64,000 nucleotides of DNA from Mauremys mutica (lineage: Eukaryota > Chordata > Testudines > Geoemydidae): contig NC_059077.1 in NCBI RefSeq assembly GCF_020497125.1, forward strand, positions 32,191,340-32,255,339, given 5' to 3'. The position numbers and the translations under genes are program-made. Below the pieces are notes generated by a model. The model was given only the letters and a program-made list of their open reading frames with translations. It searched no databases and was not told the origin of the DNA. Positions 48,200 to 59,811 of this stretch are shown here, one piece after another; position 1 is the stretch's first letter, and every line of letters begins with the position of its first letter.

Positions 48200-48347
48200 T
48201 CAGTAACAAAATATGCTATTAGCTTCTCACCTACAAACAACAAAAAGTAAAAAAGGGAACAGTTTAATTAGATTTCTAATTAAACTGTTCCCTTTTTTAC
48301 TTTTTGTTGTTTGTAGGTGAGAAGCTAATAGCATATGTTGTTACTGA
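48200..48347. repeat. Near-perfect 148-bp palindrome
   Basis: Arm 48200-48272 is the reverse complement of 48275-48347 with a single mismatch (48210 against 48337) and a 2-nt centre (TT). The left arm carries GCTATTAGCTTCTCACC and GTAAAAAAGGGAACAG; the right arm has the mirrored forms. It borders a (TA)n run. No target duplication or transposon terminus was recognised. Confidence 0.95.
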
Positions 48348-48362
48348 TATATATATATATAT
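48346..48362. repeat. (TA)n run
   Basis: About eight TA units directly at the right end of the palindrome. Confidence 0.85.
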
Positions 48363-49410
48363 GCAGCTTCCTGAAAATTAAAGGGTTTTTTTTTTTAAAC
48401 TCTTCTGTAGTTTGTAGATGTTAGTAGCAGATTTTAGTGTCTTCTGAGGATCTATTAACTTTATATATAAACATATGTATGTGATTATCCAAATTATTTG
48501 CCCAATTCTATAAGTAAGGAAAATAAAGAATATACATTTAAATTGATCAAATAAAACCTCATTTTATCAAATAAAGTACATTTGTTCCAGCATTTCTACT
48601 TCTTGGTCAATGCCCAGACACACCTTAGGAAACAAAATAAATCCCATTACAGAAGCTAGTAGAAAGGATACATTGTTTAATTAAAGGAATAACAAAAAGA
48701 CTTTTTGCCATGCCTATTTCATTTCAGTCATAGCTTTGATGAAAAAACAAGCATAGCAAAACATTCATCCACAAAGAGAGAAGTCTACAGGACAGAAGAC
48801 TTGTGCCCACTTGGTCAGTTTTCTGGGACAACATCTGAAAAGCCCACCCCAACCATGACAGAGGTGCTATATCTATTAAATCACAGATTTAGTCAAAAAG
48901 ATTTTTTTTTTACCCCACTGACCCAGAGTGACTATCATTTAGCAAAACACAAAAAAGAGGGTACTTGAAACAGAAGGCAATGAAGTGGTTCGCTTTAATG
49001 AAAGACTTTTCCTTTTCTATAATCCTACTGTAAATACTGAAAACTTATTTAATGCACAGAAAGAGAGACAAATGTGTGCTATGTCATTATGAAAACAAAA
49101 AATATATCAACACTGCACAGGGCACAAACCACCACGTAACTACTTTTAGTTATGTGGTAACTGTCATGTAATTACAGTACATAGTTATTTATGTCTCTCG
49201 GATTACATGGCAATAAAGCCAGGTTACCTGTTACCATATGTAGTAATTTGTGGTTGGTAGATGTTGGAGATAATTTAATATATTCATCAAATATAATCAG
49301 TGTGAAAGCTATAATTACAATTATTGTAAAGCTATAGATGCAGTTTCTCGTTTTCTGCAGAACATATAACTGAATTCCCACAATGGCCACAAATAATTGG
49401 GCTCTAGTCA

Positions 49411-50636
49411 TAGACTCATACTATATCAGGGTTGGAAGGGACCTCAAGAAGTCATCTAGTCCAACCCCCTGCTCGAAGCAGGACCAATCCCCAACTAAAT
49501 CATCCCAGCCAGGGCTTTGTCAAGCTTGACCTTAAAAACCTCTAAGGAAGGAGATTCCACCACCTCCCTAGGTAACCCATTCCAGTGCTTCACCACCTTC
49601 CTAGTGAAAAAGTTTTTCCTAATATCCAACCTAAACCTCCCCCTTTGCAACTTGAGACCATTGCTCCTTGTTCTGTCATCTGGTACCACTGAGAACAGTC
49701 TAGATCAGTGGTTCCAAAACTTGTTCCGCCGCTTGTGCGGGAAAAGCCCCTGATAGGCCAGACAGGGCTGTTTACCTGCCGCGTCCCTGGGTTCAGCCGA
49801 TCACTGCCCCAGGCCAATGGGAGCTGTTGGAAGCAGCACGGGCTGAGACACGTACTGGCTGCCACTTCCAACAGCTCCCATTGGCCTTGAGCAGCGAACC
49901 CCAGCCAGTGAGAGCCGCGGTCGGCCGAACCCGCAGATGCAGCAGGTAAACAAACCGGCCCTGCCCGCCTGGGGCTTTCCCCGCACAAGCAGCTGAACAA
50001 GTCTGGGAACCACTGGTCTATATCCACCCTCTTTGAAACCCCCTTTCAGGTAGCTGAAAGCAGCTATCAAATCCCCCCCATTCTTCTCTTCTGCAGACTA
50101 AACAATCCCAGTTCCCTCAGCCTCTCCTCATAAGTCATGTGCTCCAGCCCCCTGATCGTTTTTGTTGCCCTCCGCTGGACTCTTTCCAATTTTTCCACAT
50201 CCTTCTTGTAGTGTGGAGCCCAAAACTGGACACAGTACTCCAGATTAGGCCTCACCAATGTTGAATAGAGGAGAATGATCACGTCCCTCGATCTGCTGGC
50301 AATGCCCCATCTTATACAGCCCAAAATGCCGTTAGCTTTCTTGGCAACAAGGGCACACTATTGACTCATATCCAGCTTCTCGTCCACTATAAACCCTAGG
50401 TCATTTTCTGCAGAACTGCTGCCTAGACACTCGGCCCCTAGTCTGTAACAGTAAATGGGATTCTTCCATTCTAAGTGCAGGACTCTGCACTTGCCCTTGT
50501 TGAACCTTATCAGGCTTCTTTTGGCCCTCCGTATCCTATCCCTACCCTCCAGCGCATCTACCACTCCTCCCAGTTTAGTGTCATTTTCAAAATTGCTGAG
50601 GGTGCAGTCCACACCATCCTCTAGATCATTAATGTC
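49411..50636 (-). mobile_element. CR1 LINE 3' half interrupted by a hAT element
   Basis: The 3' end is at 49411: the reverse complement ends in GGTTGGACTAGATGACTTC and CCTGATATAGTATGAGTC. Minus-strand coding includes [13 protein letters not shown], then [39 protein letters not shown] and [17 protein letters not shown]. It is truncated near 50636 in motif B. The hAT insertion at 49706-50015 splits the [12 protein letters not shown] region. Confidence 0.9.
49706..50015. mobile_element. hAT-type MITE with 8-bp target duplication
   Basis: Ends CAGTGGTTCCAAAACTTGTT and AACAAGTCTGGGAACCACTG are inverted repeats, flanked by GTCTAGAT (49698-49705) and GTCTATAT (50016-50023), 7 of 8 identical. The interior holds a second inverted pair, CCAATGGGAGCTGTTGGAAG against CTTCCAACAGCTCCCATTGG. 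CR1 sequence resumes on both sides. Confidence 0.9.
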
Positions 50637-50823
50637 AGGATGAGAAGACCCACAGACGTGTTTCTTTGAGAGGATGGTTGTTTTAACACTTCTTAAACAA
50701 GTGGATCTATTCAGCATGAAAATACTAGGATACTTAATTTTGTTTCAGGCTATCTTTTCTTTAAAAAATGTCACCATAAAGTTCTGATCTTCTATTTTAC
50801 TCTTATTTTATTGTGTACAGATT

Positions 50824-51970
50824 AGGGCTGTAAATTAATCGCAGTTAACTCAAGCAATTAACTCAAAAATAATTAGATTAAAAAATTGTGATTAATCACA
50901 GTTTTAAACCACACTGTTACATAGAATACCTATTTCAATGTATTATAAATACATATTTTTCTATCCCTTTCTTAATGATTCCCAAAATTCTGTTTGCTTT
51001 TTTGACTGCCGCTGGATGTTTTTAGAGAACTATCCACAACGACGCCAAGATCTTTCTGAGCAGTAACAGCTAATTTAGACCCCATAATTTTATATGTATT
51101 GTTGAGATTATGTTTTCCAATGTGCATTACTTTCTATTTATCAACACTGAATTTCATCTGCCATTTTGTCGCCCAGTCACCCCACTTTGAGAGATCCTTT
51201 TGTGGCTCTTCCCAGTCTGCCTGGGACTTAATTATCTTGAGTAGTTTTGTATCTGCAAATTTTGCCACCTGTTTACCCCTTTTTCCAGATCATTTATGAA
51301 TATGTTGAATAGGATTGGGCTCAGAACAGTCCCCTGAGGGACACCACTATTTACTTCACTCCATTCTGAAAACTGACCATTTATTCCTACCCTTTGTTTC
51401 CTATCTTTTAACTAGTTACCAATCCACAAGAGGCCCTTCCCTCTTATCCCAGGACAGCTTACTTTGCTTATGAGCCTTTGGTGAGGGACCTTGTCAAAGG
51501 CTTTCTGAAAATCTAAATACACTGGATCCACTGGATCCCCCTTGTCCATATGCTTGTTGACCCCATCAAAGAATTCTGTAGATTGGTGGGGCATGATTTC
51601 CCTTTACAACAACAACCATGTTGACTCTTCCCCAAGAAATTAGATTAATCTGTGTGTCTGACAATTTTGTTGTTTACTATAGTTTCAACGACTTTGCCTG
51701 GTACTGAAGTCAGGTTTACTGGCCTATAATTGCCAGGATCACCACTAGAGCCCTTTTAAAAAATTATTAAAAATAATATAAAGTGAGCACTGTACACTTT
51801 GTATTTTGTGTTGTAACTGAAATCAATATATATGAAAATGTAAAAAAATCCAAAAATATTTAAATAAATGGTATTCTATTATTTGTAATAGTGCAATTAA
51901 AACTGCAATTAAGCAAAAAAATTAATCTTGCAGTTAATCACAATTAATTTTTTAATCGTTTGATGGCCCT
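50824..51970. mobile_element. Fold-back hAT-like element, ends only, with nested CR1
   Basis: Starts AGGGCTGTAAATTAATCGC and ends TTTAATCGTTTGATGGCCCT. Only about 130 bp of the left end and 220 bp of the right end remain around a CR1 insert. The right part has GTGAGCACTGTACACTTTG as in the other copies. Confidence 0.8.
50955..51752 (-). mobile_element. CR1 LINE internal fragment (RT region)
   Basis: Minus-strand coding includes YLDFQKAFDKVPHQRL (motif A, near 51500), a motif B remnant near 51340, and ADTKLLKII near 51230. It closely resembles the subfamily at 17886. Both ends are truncated inside the hAT-like element. Confidence 0.85.
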
Positions 51971-52940
51971 AGTTCAGATTTTCTAGGTTTCCATTATATA
52001 TTTTTCTTTCAAGAAGAGCAAGATGGTTTTCCCAAAGTTATTCACTTCAACCTTGCCCTATAACTGGTCAAAAAACAGTTGTGCATGGTATGCAAGAGCA
52101 CCCTTGTACAGCTTTATGTAAGCAACACAAGCAAGTTGCAGCTTTCTTCGTATAGTTTCTCCTGAACTGAAGGATCAGATTGAGGGGGGAGGGGGGGGAA
52201 GAGAAAAATCTGAAATGTTACACAAAACCAAGTTTTGAAACACAGTGATGGTCAGAAAGAGTGTTCACATTAAACAATGGAATTCTTATCCAAGAGATCT
52301 GGGAACAGACTGATCGGCTAACCTAAGCAGTTTCTGAAATTTGGCCCACAAAATCTATTATTATTGATTATGTGCAATCAGGAAAGCACCCAGCTTAACT
52401 TTCAGATCTCAAAGCCAGCAGTTAGACAAAACCTTTCTATTTGTAAACCACAATACATTTGGCCCAAAAGTTACTGAGACATGAGAGACATGGAACATCA
52501 TAATGCTATTTTTAAAGTGTCTTTTTTTCCCCCCAATCATACTTTAAAGTAGACAAAATTTTGGACCGAAAGCATTGATGCTATTGCTTTAAAAAGTTAT
52601 CAGCTTCTTGTCATTACCCTGGTGTTAAACAAAACAGATGTAGCACCACATCTACAGTCTCTACCAAAGTTTTCACGCAAAGTGTTACCAATAGCTCTGC
52701 AACAAATGAATGGCCACCAGCAGAAAGTGCACATTATTAATACAAAAATCCATGCACATTTGTGAATGTTCATCCTTGCTTAGTAGAGGGCTACCAAACT
52801 AACTCATCCATAGTACTCTCTGGCCAAAATGCTATTCTTTAAGGCAACATCAGTTGACTCCTGCACCATGAACCAAGTTCTACCCAATATGTTAATACTG
52901 TAGAATTGTCAAAAATGATTAGGAAAGGACACAAGGCGAA

Positions 52941-53048
52941 ATCATAGAATATCAGGGTTGGAAGGGACCTCAGGAGGTCATCTAGTCCAACCCCCTGCTT
53001 AAAGCCGAACCAATCCCCAGACAGATTTTTGCCCCAGATCCCTAAATG
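52941..53048 (-). mobile_element. tRNA-SINE/CR1-tailed SINE, head missing
   Basis: ATCATAGAATATCAGGGTTG, then CTAGTCCAACCCCCTGC and TTTTTGCCCCAGATCCCTAA match the 3' and body parts of the SINE at 26119. The tRNA head is absent, so the copy is 5'-truncated. Confidence 0.75.
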
Positions 53049-53049
53049 G

Positions 53050-54205
53050 AAAATATGGAGGGTTTTTTAGTTATATTACAAACAAAAGAAGTTCTAACAA
53101 TGATATTGGTCCATTATTAGATGGAAATGGTAGAATTATCAAAAATAATGCAAAACTGTTGAATAAGTATTTCTATTTGGGAATAAAGCAAATGAATTAT
53201 GATGAAATACTTTCCATTCCAACATCCAAGAGGATGGTAAACAGCAGCTACTGCAGTTATTAGACATTTTCAAATCACCAAGATAGCCTGTTCTTTTAAA
53301 ACTCTTGGATGCAAGCTGAGAAGATCTCTGGACAGTTAATGTTGATTTTCAATAAGTCTTGAAATAGTGGGTAACTTCCAGAGGACTGCAAGAAACCTAA
53401 TACTGTACAAATATTTAAGGAGGGTAACTGGGATGACCCAGTTATAGGCTTGTCAGCCTGATATCAATTACAGGCAAAAATAATGGTACAGCTGATATGG
53501 ACTTCATAAGTAAAGAATTAAAAAGGCAAATAGTATAATTAATGCCAACCAACATGTGTTTATGGAAAACAGATGCAGTTAAATAACATTTTTTTAATTA
53601 CAAGTTTGGATGATAAAAGGTCACAGTGCTGATGTAATAGACTTCTGCATGGCATTTGACTTGCTATCACACACCATTTTGATTAAGAAACTAGAATGTT
53701 ACAAAATTAATATAGCACACACTAAATGGATCAAAAACTGGCTACCTGATGGGTCTCAAAATGTAATTGTAAACAGGGAATCATCATCAAGCAGTTGTAT
53801 TTTTAGTGGGGATCTGCAGGAATTGGTTTCTTGACCTATACTATTTAATGGTTTTGTCAATGACCTGGAAGAAAACAAAATCCTTACTGATGCAATTTGC
53901 ACATGACACCAAAATTGGGAGAATGGTAAATAATGAAGTGGACAAATCACTGAAACATAGTAAGCTGGGCACAAATAATGTGTGTTTCAATATGGTCAAA
54001 TGTAAACAGATATATCTAGGAACAAAGACAAAAAGACAAAACTTACAGGATGAGGAAAACAGTGACTGAGAAAGACTTATGTTTAGATGATTATTTTCCA
54101 TGAAACCTGAGCTCCCAGTGCGACCCTGTGGCCAAAAGGACTAACGCAATCCTTGGATGCATAAACAGGGGAATCTCAAGTAGGGGAGGTTATTCTACCC
54201 TCTGT
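53050..54205 (+). mobile_element. Old CR1 LINE copy
   Basis: TTAGATGGAAATGGTAGAAT, then the RT motif A segment DVIDFCMAFDLLSH near 53630, TKWIKNWL, and ATTTAATGGTTTTGTCAATG (motif B region). The end has AATCCTTGGATGCATAAACA. This is the same diverged subfamily as 41373, heavily mutated, with both ends truncated. Confidence 0.78.
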
Positions 54206-54208
54206 ATT

Positions 54209-54770
54209 CATACTCCTGGGGGGATTCAGCCACAAAAAAATTACAAGTATGCACCAAAAATTAAAAATTATGCAAATTCTATATATCAAAATTTTGCAAT
54301 ATAATCACACCGGTTTCAATTGTTTTGGTAAGATCTGTCAAGATCTTGACGGACTTGTTTCTGATTAGGGGAAGAAAGTGTAGGTGAGCATTTCTGATAG
54401 CCCTTAATTCCAACAGATTGATGTCCAAGCACTGTTCCTAATGTGACCATTTGCCTTGGACTGGGTGGAGGACACAAATGTGCTCCCCATTCCAAGAGTG
54501 AAGCGTTCAATATTAACCTGACCATACAGGGACATGGGTTAAACAGGACTCCTGCACAGACCTTGGATGGATTCATCCACCAGGTAAGTGGCAGCTGGTG
54601 GTTCAGTTAATACGGAGAGCCGGATAACGGAGGTTTAGATAAACAGTGATCTAATGTATATGTTTTCATTTTTTTCACAAAATGCAAAAACTAAAGTTTT
54701 TCTGTAAAAATGCAAATTCTGCATTTCTTTGGCAAAGGGATTTCTAGGATCCCTGGTGATAACCCCTCTT
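54209..54770. repeat. Unclassified interspersed repeats
   Basis: CATACTCCTGGGGGGATTC at the left and AATGCAAATTCTGCATTTC at the right flank a region containing TAATACGGAGAGCCGGATAA, which resembles a pogo/Tigger terminus. I could not define ends or a family. Confidence 0.3.
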
Positions 54771-54779
54771 TGTGGATTG

Positions 54780-56150
54780 TTGAAGAAAGAGGATGAGGTA
54801 GAGCTCCTAGAATCATGAGCAGACCTCAGTACTGGCAGATGTCCAGGAGTTTACAAGGTACTGTAAGGTCCCTTGAGTATCAGAAGCACAAAAGAACTCT
54901 GTACCGGTGCTGACAATATTGCAGAGGCTGTGGGATGTACTCATGTCAGTACCACAAGGTCTTTTGGGTACCAGAATTCCTTTAGTACTGGAAGCACTAC
55001 TGAACTCAGTACTGATGTCGTCACAGATGTCGAGAGAGATATTGATGTGGTATCAAGTTTGCATTGAAGCTGGTCTCTTGAACAAAGTGGTCTTTAGTAC
55101 TGAGCCCTTTATCACTGAGTTATGGGACTCAGATGAAGTTTTACCATGCTTCACAGTAACAGAAATACCCAGAGCCTCATTAGCACTCCTCTCGGGACTT
55201 GAGGTTTCCGGTGACAATCTTTTTTGAAGAGGGGGAGAAAAAAAAAAAACCACACTGATGTTTTGCTCTTATCACCTGTCTTATGCTTGGAGTGGGAAGC
55301 TCTCAGTATTACTGGCACAGTTATCAGTACCTCAGTCAAGGAGAGTGCTGGAGACCAGAGTTTCGGTGTTGTCTTCCTCTTGGAAGTTCTTGGAGACCCT
55401 GGTCTTGATGACAATGAGGCACGGGCAGACAAGGAAGGTCCCTGTACAGGTGGGTTGTCTGAACCTGGGTCTGAAGCCAGTCTTAAGGCTTGCTCCATCA
55501 TTAAAAGTCTATACTTAATTTCCATGTTTTTAAGAGCTCTTCCCTTAAAGGACAAGCAAATTTTACACCTGCTTGCAACATGAGAGTCTTCTGAACAATG
55601 AATGTAGTGGAGGTGCCTCTCATTAACAAGGACTGCTTCTTAACAAGAGCAACATCTTTTAAAGCCTGGGGAGACTGGCATCCCTGACAGAAGAAAAAGG
55701 TTACTCAAACCCCGCAATAGGGTAAGAGAGGGGAAAAAATTAAGCAAAGAAAAAAAGGCAACAAATGTTCCAACTATAAAGGCACTACATTTACTCTAAC
55801 TATACAGCTAAATACTAATAAAAGAGGCAAACAGGCACGCATCAAACAGGCACATATTAGACTCCTCTCAGGCCAAAGGCAATTAAGAATGAACTCAGGG
55901 CAGTTCGCCCACACAGCCCTATATAGCCTCAGTATGGAGCATGAGGATGTGTAGGCAGCATGCATGGGCCAAACGGGCACTACTTCCAAATATCTCTGAT
56001 CAAAGATGCAGTGGTGCAGGTGCACTTCAAACTGAGCACCCACTGGGATACTACTTGAAGAAAAATAAGTTAGCTACTGTTGGATCAAATTCATCCTTGG
56101 TGAAACATTCACCGACTAATAGCTGCTGAAAAGCAGTGTGAACGAGTAAA
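54780..56150. repeat. Unclassified repeat with recurring GTACTG/GGTACC words
   Basis: Between about 54820 and 55110 the words CAGTACTGG, GGTACTG, GTACCGG, GGTACCAG and AGTACTGAG recur every few tens of bases. The plus-strand frames here are Ser/Thr-rich and broken by stops. Near 56050 GGGATACTACTTGAAGAAAA resembles a known type of sauropsid repeat end. No family assigned. Confidence 0.35.
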
Positions 56151-57764
56151 GTTCTATACAAATGGCATGAAAAATAATTCTCCACTTAGAGTGTGATTTG
56201 CTATGAAACATGATAACAAACATGAAAATGTCATTCATGTTTGATGCATGTCAATGGTTTCCAAAAAAAAGTGTGTCCAACTTTCAAGTAAAAGAACAGC
56301 TTTGCCACCAGTCAATGCTGCAGACAACTTCAGATCCAAAAGCAGGGTACTTTCCTTCTCCCACATCAACAACAGTGAAGATTCTTTGAGGTAAATTATG
56401 CCCTCAATCACATCTGTGCAATCCCATTGCCATCAACAGATTTCCAGAGATCTGACGCAAGTTTAGTAAACAATTCTGTTGAGGATGTCTATAGAGGACT
56501 AGAACCCAACTCACTTTCTTTCTGTTAGCGTGGTTCTCCAGTGCAATGAGAAGTAAAAAACAGTAAATATTTACTTTAGACACTGAAGCAAGCAGATACA
56601 TGACTCCAAATACACATAAGGAACAGATCTGTTAAGTTAGAAGGTGCCATTTTTACTTAGTCAATTTTCAGAAAAGCAACACCACACTACAAATTCCCCT
56701 GTTTAGGTTCAAAAGTACTCTCAACATGCATTTTAACAGCTGTAATAAATTTGCATTAACTTGAGTGCTATAAAACTTAAATTTTAATACAGCCTCTACA
56801 CGGGTGATTGTACAGATGGGGTTTACTAGGCTACAGTCCAAACACATTTTGTTCAAGACAAGACACTAGGGAAAACTCACCTTCAATGTAATGTGTTTGA
56901 AAGGGAGGATAATCACTGAGCTGTCATTTAAAATAAGACAAGATCAGTTCCTGCTGAGAACACATGCTTGTTCAGGACTTCTTACAGGGAAGCCTCAGAA
57001 TTGAGAAAAATATTTCCAAGAGTGTCTGCACATGACCACATTGGAACAGATTAAGAAATGTCTGCCTGATGCAGTAAAGGATATTTCTCTAAAGCAATCC
57101 ACATTCCTCTCTTAGGACATAAATCTTATACAAATAATATGTGCTAACCACCAAAACAATAAGGGGTCAACAGCTTTTTGGTTTGCTATATTAAATATAA
57201 AGCTTGTACCATCCACAGTGTAGCAGAAAGCTATAAGCTCACAAAAGTGATTTTTCATGCTATTCAGGCCAAATTCCAACAGTTCAGCTTGCAAACTCTC
57301 AAACGATTCTGAATTATCAGAGGCCTTCAAGAGACTTGGAAATACTCGTCAGTCAAACAGCCATAAATAAAATAAATTAAACCAAATTTCAAATATGGCA
57401 GTATCTACAGTTACAGTGAGCCAAAGCAAGCTACAAAAAACTATGTCTAACACAGCATGATAATTTTAGCAAGCTATAGTACAAAATGTCAGACATCTCC
57501 ATTAATCAATACATGCACAGCGGGACAGAAATTAAAAAAAGATGTGATCTTTAAGAAATTGTATTTAGATTCGAAAGTCTCTGACATAGTGCATAGAAGC
57601 AATGATGTATGCCACACAGTTTTATGACTAAATTTAGATTATATATAATCAATGACTTCTTAATATTTTGTCTAAATTCATTGAAGTTCACAATTATAAA
57701 CTAAATCTTCTGCATTTGACACTAAAAGTTGCTATCTTGTGCATAGACTTTTTTTGCTAGGTCC

Positions 57765-58213
57765 TAGGGTTGCCAACTTTCTAAACACCAAACACTCTTT
57801 CCCCACCCCTTCGTTGAGGCCCCGTCCCCTGCTCATTCCATCCCCCTTCCCTCCATTGCTCACACTCCCCCGCCCTCACTCACTTTCACCAGGTAGGTGC
57901 AGGGAGTTGGGGAGTGGGAGGGGTGAGGGCTCCAGCTGGGAGTGCAGGCTCTGAAGTGGGGCCAGAAATGAGGTGTTCAGGATGCGGAAGGGGTCCCAGC
58001 CAATGGGAGCTGTGGGAGTGGCACTCGGGGCAGCAGCAGTGTGTGGAGCTTCCCTGGCCGCCCCTGCACCTAGGGGCCACAGGGAGCCCCACCTTAGCCC
58101 TGCCGCGCCACCAACCAGACTTTTAGCAGCCTGGTCAGCAGTGCTGACCGGAGCCGCCAGGGTCCTTTTTCGACCGGGCGTTCTGGTCCAAAACCGGACA
58201 CCTGGCAATCCTA
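57765..58213. mobile_element. hAT-type MITE with 8-bp target duplication
   Basis: Ends TAGGGTTGCCAA and GGCAATCCTA are short inverted repeats flanked by exact CTAGGTCC at 57757-57764 and 58214-58221. The interior is GC-rich, with CCAATGGGAGCTGTGGGAG resembling the core of the element at 49706. Frames over it are not coding. Confidence 0.85.
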
Positions 58214-59329
58214 CTAGGTCCACTTACATAAGCATTTAGCATATCCTGCTAACAAAGAATACATTTAGATTCCCGCTTGCAGTGGATAATGCCTAAATGG
58301 CAGGGGTGGATAAGTGCTGTACCCCAATCAAAAGAGACAGGCATTAATCCAGCCTCCAAAAACCCTTCTATAGCAGTTCCTGAAAGCCTATGTGTCTCGT
58401 AAGCAGCTCATAAGATGTCAGGCAAATTCACTGCCGCACAGAATATGCATCTTTGGTGGCTGATTTTTTTTTTTAAAAACACTGCTGGACTAACAGCCAG
58501 TTTGGTCTGAGGCATCTATTTTGGCTATGAAACTAGAATGAAAGACAAAGAGAAGTATATGGGAGTTTTTCAGCAAGCCAGGCTAACCCTGCGGAACTAG
58601 AATAAAGCTGTAGTTTCTCAACAGAATGCCACCATGATTCCCATTCTATGGTGAGGAAGGCCTTGTAAGTACCTAGATATTTGACTACTTTACATCAACT
58701 GTGAAGGAAAAAAAAAATACATTGAAGCTAAGCATTCACGTGCCTCCAGAAACATCACAAAAAGAGGAAAACTCACGAACAGAGAGGCTTGATCCACCTG
58801 CAAACAGCAAGAGCGATGCAGCACAAAAGCAGCCATTACAGATGGATCCTTTGGAGATGAGGGCTATCCATACTGCTCTACAGAAAATCTCATGAAGGAT
58901 TTGGGCTACAGCAGTGCTAAATGCTCTAGGCCAAAACAGGTCACAGACCCAGAAAATCAACATTTCTGAGATATGAGCTGAGGAGGGGCTGCACATTTTT
59001 AGCACTGCCTGGGGGGGAGGAACCCCCTCCGATTGGTTGCTTTCCCCACTTGCTTGGGTACTCTTCCCCAGGAAGCAATCAGGGCTACTGCAGGAATTGC
59101 TCACCCCTCTCCCCAATAACCTAACTCCATTCTCACAGGAAGGGATTGAGAGGAGGAAGAGCTGAGCCATGCAGAGCAGTCTGCTCTTTTTCTCCCTCAT
59201 CCCCCTCCTGTGAGAGACAGAACATTCCTTTGCTCCTTCCTCCTCCCACTCTGAAACACCCAAGGACAGGGGAGGGGACCCCTCTGAAGCCCTCTCCCTT
59301 TCCCCCCAAGCCCGGGAGAGGGCTTAAGA

Positions 59330-59811
59330 CATAGGTGAAAGTAAGCCGGTCCGGTCCGGCGTACCGGCAAGAGCCAGTACGTCGTGCTGGACCGCACCAG
59401 CTTCCACGGCCGGGATTTAAAGGGCTCAGAGGTCCCCGCCGCTGCGGGCAGCCCAGAGCCTTTTGAATCCCGGCTGCGGCTCTGGTGGCGGGGCTGCGGC
59501 CAGAATTTAAAGGGCTCGGGGCTCCCCTCAGCGGCAGGAGCTCTGGGCCCTTTAAATCCCTGCCCCAGCCCCGCAAAGCTCAGGGTTCCCCATGGCGGCC
59601 GGAGCCCTGAGCCCTTTAATTTGCCCCTTAGCCCCGGGGGGCTCCCAGCCACCTCTTCAGCTGGGAGCCCCTGGTTGATTTAAAGGCCCTGGGTCTCCCA
59701 GCCACAGCTGGTGCCCCAGGGCCTTTAAATCTTGAGAAGCCACGGCCCTTCCGGATGAGGCCACGCCCCCCTCAGGACTCCAGCAGTACCGGTAAGTCAC
59801 TTTCACCCCTG
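59330..59811. mobile_element. hAT-type element with internal near-repeats and 8-bp duplication
   Basis: Ends CATAGGTGAAAGTAAGCCGG and CCGGTAAGTCACTTTCACCC are inverted, flanked by GCTTAAGA (59322-59329) and GCTGAAGA (59812-59819), 7 of 8 identical. Inside, a GGGATTTAAAGGGCTC type word and its inverse GGCCCTTTAAATC recur about six times with GC-rich spacers. The long minus-strand frames at 59133-59652 are artefacts of this. Confidence 0.82.

Noticed and set aside
48705..48968. 87-codon plus-strand frame
   Set aside because: No family resemblance, includes a homopolymer-encoded FFF run, and no supporting context.
59133..59652. 147-151 codon minus-strand frames
   Set aside because: They are produced by the repeated GC-rich spacers of a hAT-type element and run out into unrelated intron.
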